Of a stretch of 64,000 nucleotides of DNA, positions 60,951-64,000 are shown piece by piece (position 1 is the stretch's first letter; each line of letters opens with the position of its first letter). The notes under the pieces are model-generated. The model saw nothing but the letters and a program-made list of their open reading frames with translations. It did no database searches and was not told the origin of the DNA. A program made the position numbers and the translations under genes. Source of the stretch: Rhyzopertha dominica (taxonomy: Eukaryota > Arthropoda > Insecta > Coleoptera > Bostrichidae); NCBI GenBank assembly GCA_025024175.1, contig QCXZ01000137.1:76012680-76076679 (forward strand), written 5' to 3'.

Positions 60951-62379
60951 TTTTTTTTAGTTTATGACTCTTGTAATGTGCTTATTAACAAGCTGTAATG
61001 AACATAATCGATACTGTGTATAAATTTCATTGTGCACTATTGTAAATTTTTTAAAAAATGTAAATAATTTTCTACTATAAGTTTGTACGTTTTTATATTA
61101 AATTTGTATAAATTCGTTATGACATGCAAAGGCTTTTATTTTATACATCGAAAAATTTAAACCCAATAAAGTATCACATAAAAATAGATCGGGGGTCGCG
61201 CCAGTTAGCATCAGGTCTGCTTTAAATAAAATTTGTCATAAAAGCTTCTATGTTTTATTGATTGATAAATTATCACAACTAACAAATTTCAAAAATTTAT
61301 AGTGGAAAAGTTAAAACTTTAGCCAACAAGATTTTTTTGAATACTGTCCATTTGGGAACTTTAATAAACTCTATTCTATTAAGTTTGTATAGTGTTAGGT
61401 TGAGTAGAATAACTATACTCGAGCTATACTATAGAAAAAAATGGCAGCAGTACTTCTTCTATCAATACCAAGCATGTTACCTTTTGAACCTCCTACAGCT
61501 TTCTTAATAGAGACTAATATCTTAAGAGTAAAGTGTAAATCATTTTTAAATGGCAAATTTTTAATTAATTTATACACTATCTTGCTATTCTTCAAATCAA
61601 CCGAAATGTGCAAAAACTAATCATAAAATAAATTGTTATGTATGGAATGAAGGGTAAAATTGAAACTGATGAGCACGTCAAATGCTATAAAACAATTCTA
61701 GATGCAACAATGGCGGAGGAGCCGGGCCGCGCAGATTTTTCTTCGTTCAAGCTCATTCAGAGAGTTGTAGCATTCGAATTTGTTGCTAAATTCGATTATA
61801 CGACGCGCCTGGGGTGTTGGAGTCGCGACAATCATAAATGCAAGCCAGCTTACGGTGGTCGCGCAAGGAAATTAATTAAACATTGTTAGCGAGTAATTAC
61901 TTTGACTGATGACTGTTTGTCTGGAGACATCTGACGAGAAATGATGTTTCTCCGACTAATTGTACACTGAACCGGAGTACTCACTTTCCAATCTCTCGCA
62001 TTCTACGTTTCAAAATGGATTTTGAATTACATTATGTCTTCTGTGAAATAATACTTGTTCTTTATTGGGAATTATTTAACCGGCGCACTTACACCAACCT
62101 CTTTTTGCTTTTATGCATTTACTTCGTATTTTTANATTTTTTTCATGACTGCCTTTGGGTACATTTCATTTTACGTTTCTTGCATACAAAAAATCAAATA
62201 CAATACATTCGGTTGATGCTTGAGCGAATCTATAATAAAAATATATAAAAACTTAAGGATACCAATAACTACACTACCTAGATGTGTATCAATATAACAA
62301 TTGACGAAAATAAACAATTCGCTACGCTAATTCTCTTAGTTATAGGCAACAAGGCACATGAATTATGGATCTGGCTCAC
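60951..62379. other. intergenic; small GC-rich island at 61.69-61.88 kb
   Basis: An 83-codon plus ORF (61638-61889) coincides with the GC-rich patch and ends ARKLIKHC; I do not recognise it and cannot tell a short coding exon from conserved noncoding DNA. The remainder is AT-rich. Confidence 0.35.
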
Positions 62380-62995
62380 CCCACATTATTTAAAGATTAT
62401 TTTCAGTCAGGTTTTAGAAAAGGCCACAGTACTGCTAGTACATCAATGATGACATCATAACATCCCTAGATAGTGGTCGCGCCATTCCTCTAGTTCTTTT
62501 AGACTTTTTGCAAGCTTTCGATACTCTCAATCACAGCTTGCTGTGTGCTAAATTAGCTTACTATGGGTTTGACATGAATTCTGTTAGTTTTTTTAAGTCT
62601 TATCTACGCGATATATATCAAATTGTTAAATAAAGACCTCAGATCTGTCAAATATTACTGCGGGTGTTTTTCAGGGCTCAGTTTTGGGACCCATCTTGTT
62701 TCTTATCTATACCGCTGATCTTTTACCTAATGTAAGATTCTGTAAGACACTTTGTTACGCGGATGTTTTTCGTTAGGAAATAAAAAATATTATTTTGTCA
62801 ACGCAGCAAAGCAAACCTTGAGCTGACTGTTTTGATCGTTTTGTTTGATGGTATTATTTATGATTAAGCATGTATTATTTCTTGTTGTTAAAGGTTAAGT
62901 TGAATAGCTAAAGCTAGACTTTGCCTTAATAGGAATCAGTACGAAAGGCTGTATGTTATTTTTAAATAAAACCTTATTATTATTATATTATTAGT
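62380..62995 (+). pseudogene. LINE reverse transcriptase fragment with probable 3' end
   Basis: Plus-strand pieces in three frames follow RT order: FKDYFQSGFRKGHSTAS, PLVLLDFLQAFDTLNHSLL (first catalytic Asp region), AKLAYYGFDMNSVSFFKSYL, GVFQGSVLGPILFLIYTADL and LCYADVF, a degraded YADD box. The coding part stops soon after. The sequence ends in AAATAAAACCTTATTATTATTATATTATTA, whose TTA-repeat tail is typical of some CR1/I-like LINE 3' ends. Internal deletion between the YADD box and the tail. Confidence 0.78.
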
Positions 62996-64000
62996 ATTTT
63001 GTTTAGATTTTGGCCACTGAAGTAAACAGTGTTAAAAAAACTACTCAACACCCGAACACCCGTCTAAAATCGAACATGGATCTTATAGTGTGATTTCGCC
63101 TTTCATATAATAAAAATTTGATCTATAACTTTTCCATAAAATAAGTAGTTTTCACTTACTAGGGTTGCTTTTTTCAACCACCGATGGGTTATATAAATAA
63201 GATCCCCTTTCATAAAAAATATATTATTAAAAGTTGAATAAAGTTATCATTTTTCAACAAAATTACCATCACAATTGTAGCATTTGTTTGTTAGATCATG
63301 ACGCGTTTGTCTTTTTATATTATATTGGTCAGTCGTATTTATATCGTTAGAAATAATAAATTAAACTGAATACGCATATTGATTTTTCTGTGAAAAATAG
63401 GTTTCTATAATATTTTCACAATATGTTTCTGCTCCTAACTTTGATTCATGTATGATAAAAAAGGAGCTTGACAGGTTTCACTTTTTCTTACTTCAGTCCA
63501 TTTCAACAACCTTTAGCGAAGGCATATCTTAAGACAGATGTCAGCTTCCTGTATATACTTTAAACGCTAATCATTGAAATTGTTCCCTTGCAGCAACACC
63601 TGGAGAGACAGTTACGGAGGAAATCTATAAATTTTCGTACCCCCGCTATTGGCACTTAAAACCGTAGCCCGTCCTGAGACAATCTGTCAAATTAAAGTAG
63701 GGCGTCAATAACGAAACTGAATTTGATGAGAAGCGGGAAAAGTTGTGAGCGAGCCGAGCAATCTGCTCCTCTCCTTCCGAATCGAATAATGCAAATTTGC
63801 CTAAGATCTCCCAAGAATTATCTTAAGATACGGTTTAAAATTTAAAAGGTTTTTGTTACGGCGAATCGCGAGAGCACGCTGAGAAAAGTGTGTTTCCTTG
63901 TTCTGTATCTGAATACGTGATTTAGCAACTGATGGCGTTTATTTGGTTTGATTTCCCGGGGAACCTGTAATCCCGCGACGGCGAATTTTGTATTCTAGGT
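62996..64000. other. window edge; GC rises after 63.58 kb
   Basis: AT-rich to about 63550, then GC-richer (63580-64000) without a supported ORF. Could be the start of another regulatory island or an exon beyond the window. Confidence 0.35.

Noticed and set aside
61638..61889. 83-codon plus ORF in a GC-rich patch as a gene.
   Set aside because: No recognisable motif and no clear splice or promoter context; kept only as part of a GC-rich island.
1..64000. CRISPR arrays, bacterial operons, rRNA genes or tRNA genes.
   Set aside because: No repeat-spacer pattern, no Shine-Dalgarno-linked gene runs, and no convincing tRNA cloverleaf or rRNA sequence was seen by eye; a tRNA scan was not possible here.

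Overview
This is an AT-rich window (roughly two thirds A+T by eye) from an animal nuclear genome, almost certainly an insect. The evidence is intron-containing genes with short GT-AG introns, proteins with clear metazoan relatives, and a mixed load of Tc1/mariner-like, Ty3/gypsy, jockey/CR1-type LINE and Crypton-like elements typical of insects, perhaps a beetle. The order cannot be fixed from this sequence. Nothing bacterial or viral-operon-like is present.

Layout. 1-11.7 kb: minus strand, the N-terminal half of a secreted-type alpha-carbonic anhydrase gene. Two exons are firm (388-526 and 7065-7243/7229) and a signal-peptide exon near 11.65 kb is possible. The gene runs off the left edge. 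A nearly intact mariner-like transposon (4411-6658) sits inside its large intron. 12-17.5 kb: no gene recognised. 17.48-25.0 kb: a complete, apparently very young Ty3/gypsy retrotransposon on the minus strand, with 1064-bp LTRs that look identical, an ACAT target duplication, and gag and pol joined by a canonical -1 frameshift site. 25.4-26.1 kb: a small non-autonomous transposon whose larger degraded relative lies at 34.8-36.2 kb. 27.4-30.9 kb: a complete five-exon SCCPDH gene (minus, 429 aa), divergent from a complete six-exon GKAP1 orthologue (31.9-33.5 kb, plus, 311 aa). The two start about 1 kb apart and may share a promoter region. 36.9-38.5 kb: a decayed Tc1-like DD34E element. 41.67-42.95 kb: a long proline/serine-rich minus-strand coding exon that looks real but that I cannot name.

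43-64 kb is gene-poor. It holds a palindromic MITE, three decayed LINE reverse-transcriptase fragments, a Crypton-type recombinase fragment, a THAP-domain pseudogene that still carries its intron, and a DDE transposase with a damaged catalytic triad. Several islands of higher GC without good ORFs are spaced through it and could be regulatory DNA.

No new multi-gene system is visible. The most useful second looks are: the retrotransposon's frameshift signal; an intron-like, cysteine-containing reading antisense to its LTR; a hairpin at 52.27 kb shaped like a microRNA precursor; the mother/daughter transposon pair; inverted flanks around the THAP pseudogene; and the split carbonic anhydrase gene, whose third exon lies in no long ORF.
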